Below are positions 5,898 through 6,907 of a stretch of 6,907 bases of DNA, one piece after another. Below the pieces are notes generated by a model. The model saw nothing but the letters and a program-made list of their open reading frames with translations. It was not told where the DNA came from and did no database searches. The number at the start of each line of letters is the position of its first letter. Position 1 is the stretch's first letter. The stretch is from positions 1-6,907 of the forward strand of contig JAGRAA010000095.1 in NCBI GenBank assembly GCA_020435185.1, written 5' to 3'. The DNA comes from Bdellovibrionales bacterium (GTDB lineage: Bacteria; Bdellovibrionota; Bdellovibrionia; Bdellovibrionales; UBA1609). The translations under genes and the position numbers were made by a program.

Positions 5898-6800
5898 ATG
5901 TTAAGCTATGATTTTATAATTCTTTTGGCAGGACTTGGTTTTGCCGCACTTAGCGTATACCTTTTTGTTTCTGCAATACTATCCAACAATGCAGATGCAG
6001 ATGCGTTGGCTTGGGCTTCAGGGGATGAACCTCATTCCTCTAAATCTCCTCTTATTAACTTTTCAAGGCCTTTGGTACACAACTTTACTCTTCAACATGC
6101 CATCAAAATCAAAAACGAAAAGTACCGCGCTAAAATAGAAAATAAAATTCTTACCGCAGGTCTCGCTGAAGAAATTAATGTCGATGAATACATTGGCTTA
6201 CAAATCCTTTGGGGATTTATGTTTCCATTGTTTTTACTCATATTAAACTTCGCACTACAACTAGAATTTCATTGGATGGTGTGTGTAGGTTTAGGTTTAG
6301 TTGGATATGTGTTTCCTTCAATGTATTGCTCTAGCCAAAAGGGGCAAAGATACACTTCTGTGATCATTGACCTCCCCTTCTTTGTGGATCTATTAGCTTT
6401 ATCCACAGAAGCTGGTCTTGATTTTATTAATGCCATCCAAAGGATTGTGGATAAGTCTACAAATAGCGTTTTAGCTGATGAGCTAGCAACGGTCCTAAAG
6501 GATATCAAACTTGGTCGAGCACGAGCAGATGCCTTGAAAGATTTTTCTAAACGACTGGATATTCAAGAAATTACTAGTTTTGTCGCCGTCATAATCGACG
6601 CTGACCAAACAGGAGCTCCTATTTCAAAAGTTTTAAAAGATCAATCTAACCAAATGAGATTAGAACGTTTTGTAAGAGCAGAAAAAGCTGGAGCAAGGGC
6701 GTCGCAAGCCATTTTGATGCCAATGGTTCTATTTATTGTCCCCGCAGTGTTTGTGGTTATTTTTGGCCCTGTCATCGTGAGATTTTTTTATGGAGGTTAA
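5898..6800 (+). CDS. tadC: TadC-type inner-membrane protein of Tad/Flp pilus assembly
   Basis: TadB and TadC form the inner-membrane platform on which the TadA ATPase drives assembly of Flp (type IVb) pili. The 300 residues show an N-terminal membrane helix (about 6-28), a cytoplasmic stretch (about 30-98), a helix pair (about 101-121 and 126-144), a type II secretion F domain (about 158-270) containing DLPFFVDLLALSTEAGLD, and a final helix (about 271-297) rich in Pro, Val and Phe. Size and the single C-terminal F domain after three helices fit TadC; TadB is the close alternative. AAGGTGG upstream supports the ATG at 5898. No tadA or tadB lies upstream, because maf runs the other way. Either they lie after the window or the Tad genes are split. 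In Bdellovibrio relatives, Flp pili have been implicated in predation, so that role is possible here but not shown. Confidence 0.88.
   Translation: MLSYDFIILLAGLGFAALSVYLFVSAILSNNADADALAWASGDEPHSSKSPLINFSRPLVHNFTLQHAIKIKNEKYRAKIENKILTAGLAEEINVDEYIGLQILWGFMFPLFLLILNFALQLEFHWMVCVGLGLVGYVFPSMYCSSQKGQRYTSVIIDLPFFVDLLALSTEAGLDFINAIQRIVDKSTNSVLADELATVLKDIKLGRARADALKDFSKRLDIQEITSFVAVIIDADQTGAPISKVLKDQSNQMRLERFVRAEKAGARASQAILMPMVLFIVPAVFVVIFGPVIVRFFYGG
6792..6796 (+). promoter_or_regulatory. Ribosome binding site deciding a TTG start
   Basis: GGAGG sits inside the last codons of tadC, seven bases before TTG at 6804. The match and spacing are good and no ATG is suitably placed, so the DUF192 gene probably starts with TTG and is coupled to tadC. 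Confidence 0.7.
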
Positions 6801-6803
6801 AAA

Positions 6804-6907
6804 TTGAAACTAATCAACAAATCTAAAAATAACCTCGTGCTGTTTGAGCATTTAGAAGATGCAAGAAGCACTTTTAAAAGCGGATTAGGTCTTATGGGAA
6901 GAAAGTC
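6804..6907 (+). CDS. DUF192 family protein (N-terminal fragment, cut by window edge)
   Basis: From a TTG at 6804 the frame stays open to the window end, giving 34 full codons. The visible part starts MKLINKSKNN and includes a hydrophobic LVLFEHLEDA strand, then SGLGLMGRKS. The GLMGR element after a TxxER-like helix is the hallmark of DUF192 proteins, small (about 110-160 residue) beta-rich domains of unknown function. No signal peptide precedes it, unlike many DUF192 proteins, which are exported. The gene follows tadC by three bases with GGAGG in the tadC 3' end, so it belongs to the same transcript. Its position suggests a link with the pilus locus, but no role is established. The fragment is short, so the family call rests mainly on the GLMGR element. 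Confidence 0.72.
   Translation, partial: MKLINKSKNNLVLFEHLEDARSTFKSGLGLMGRK

Noticed and set aside
5869..5898. A ten-residue N-terminal extension of Maf from a TTG at 5898
   Set aside because: It would overlap the tadC start codon and put unconserved residues before the SSSPRR motif; the ATG at 5868 matches family length.
5915..5920. Perfect TATAAT on the plus strand
   Set aside because: It lies inside the tadC coding sequence, seventeen bases after its start, has no good -35, and is not upstream of a gene start.
6269..6508. A 79-residue minus-strand open frame
   Set aside because: It is antisense to the F domain of tadC, with no motif or ribosome binding site.

Overview
The window is AT-rich, gene-dense bacterial DNA. 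It holds a six-gene minus-strand operon, a separate minus-strand gene for an exported protein, and the start of a plus-strand Tad/Flp pilus cluster. A proteobacterial-type cell (Tad pilus gene, exported protein) that also carries DivIVA, and whose DivIVA begins MKIAPIDIAHKTFS, suggests a predatory or free-living member of the Bdellovibrionota. This is an inference from gene content and sequence style, not from a database match.

Layout. Positions 1-1432 (minus) encode at least 477 residues of an exported protein of unknown function, cut off by the window edge. Positions 1433-1604 are non-coding and hold a weak terminator-like hairpin and a possible promoter. Positions 1605-5868 (minus) form one tightly packed unit, transcribed in the order maf, yggS, proC, divIVA, a LiaF-like membrane protein, and an alpha/beta hydrolase. 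maf and yggS overlap by 26 bp and yggS and proC abut. The last three genes are 3-6 nt apart; only proC-divIVA has a real gap (126 bp), which contains a plausible secondary promoter. Positions 5898-6800 (plus) encode a TadC-type inner-membrane pilus protein, followed 3 nt later by the truncated start of a DUF192 gene with a TTG start.

How the genes fit together. YggS (PLP homeostasis), ProC (last step of proline synthesis) and DivIVA (polar/septal scaffold) are a recurrent set. It resembles the ylmE...divIVA tail of the Gram-positive division cluster and the yggS-proC-yggT set of Gram-negatives, but no yggT lies between proC and divIVA here. Maf, a nucleotide pyrophosphatase family tied to division arrest in Bacillus, heads the unit. 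The LiaF-like protein and the hydrolase look like an envelope-related extension. Several starts were moved from the longest open frame: divIVA to 3623, yggS to 5297 and maf to 5868.

I see no CRISPR array, IS element, tRNA, rRNA or recognisable defence system. The most interesting points are the DivIVA/LiaF-like pairing, the deviant ProC substrate and signature motifs, the 29-bp divergent maf/tadC junction, and the unknown exported protein.
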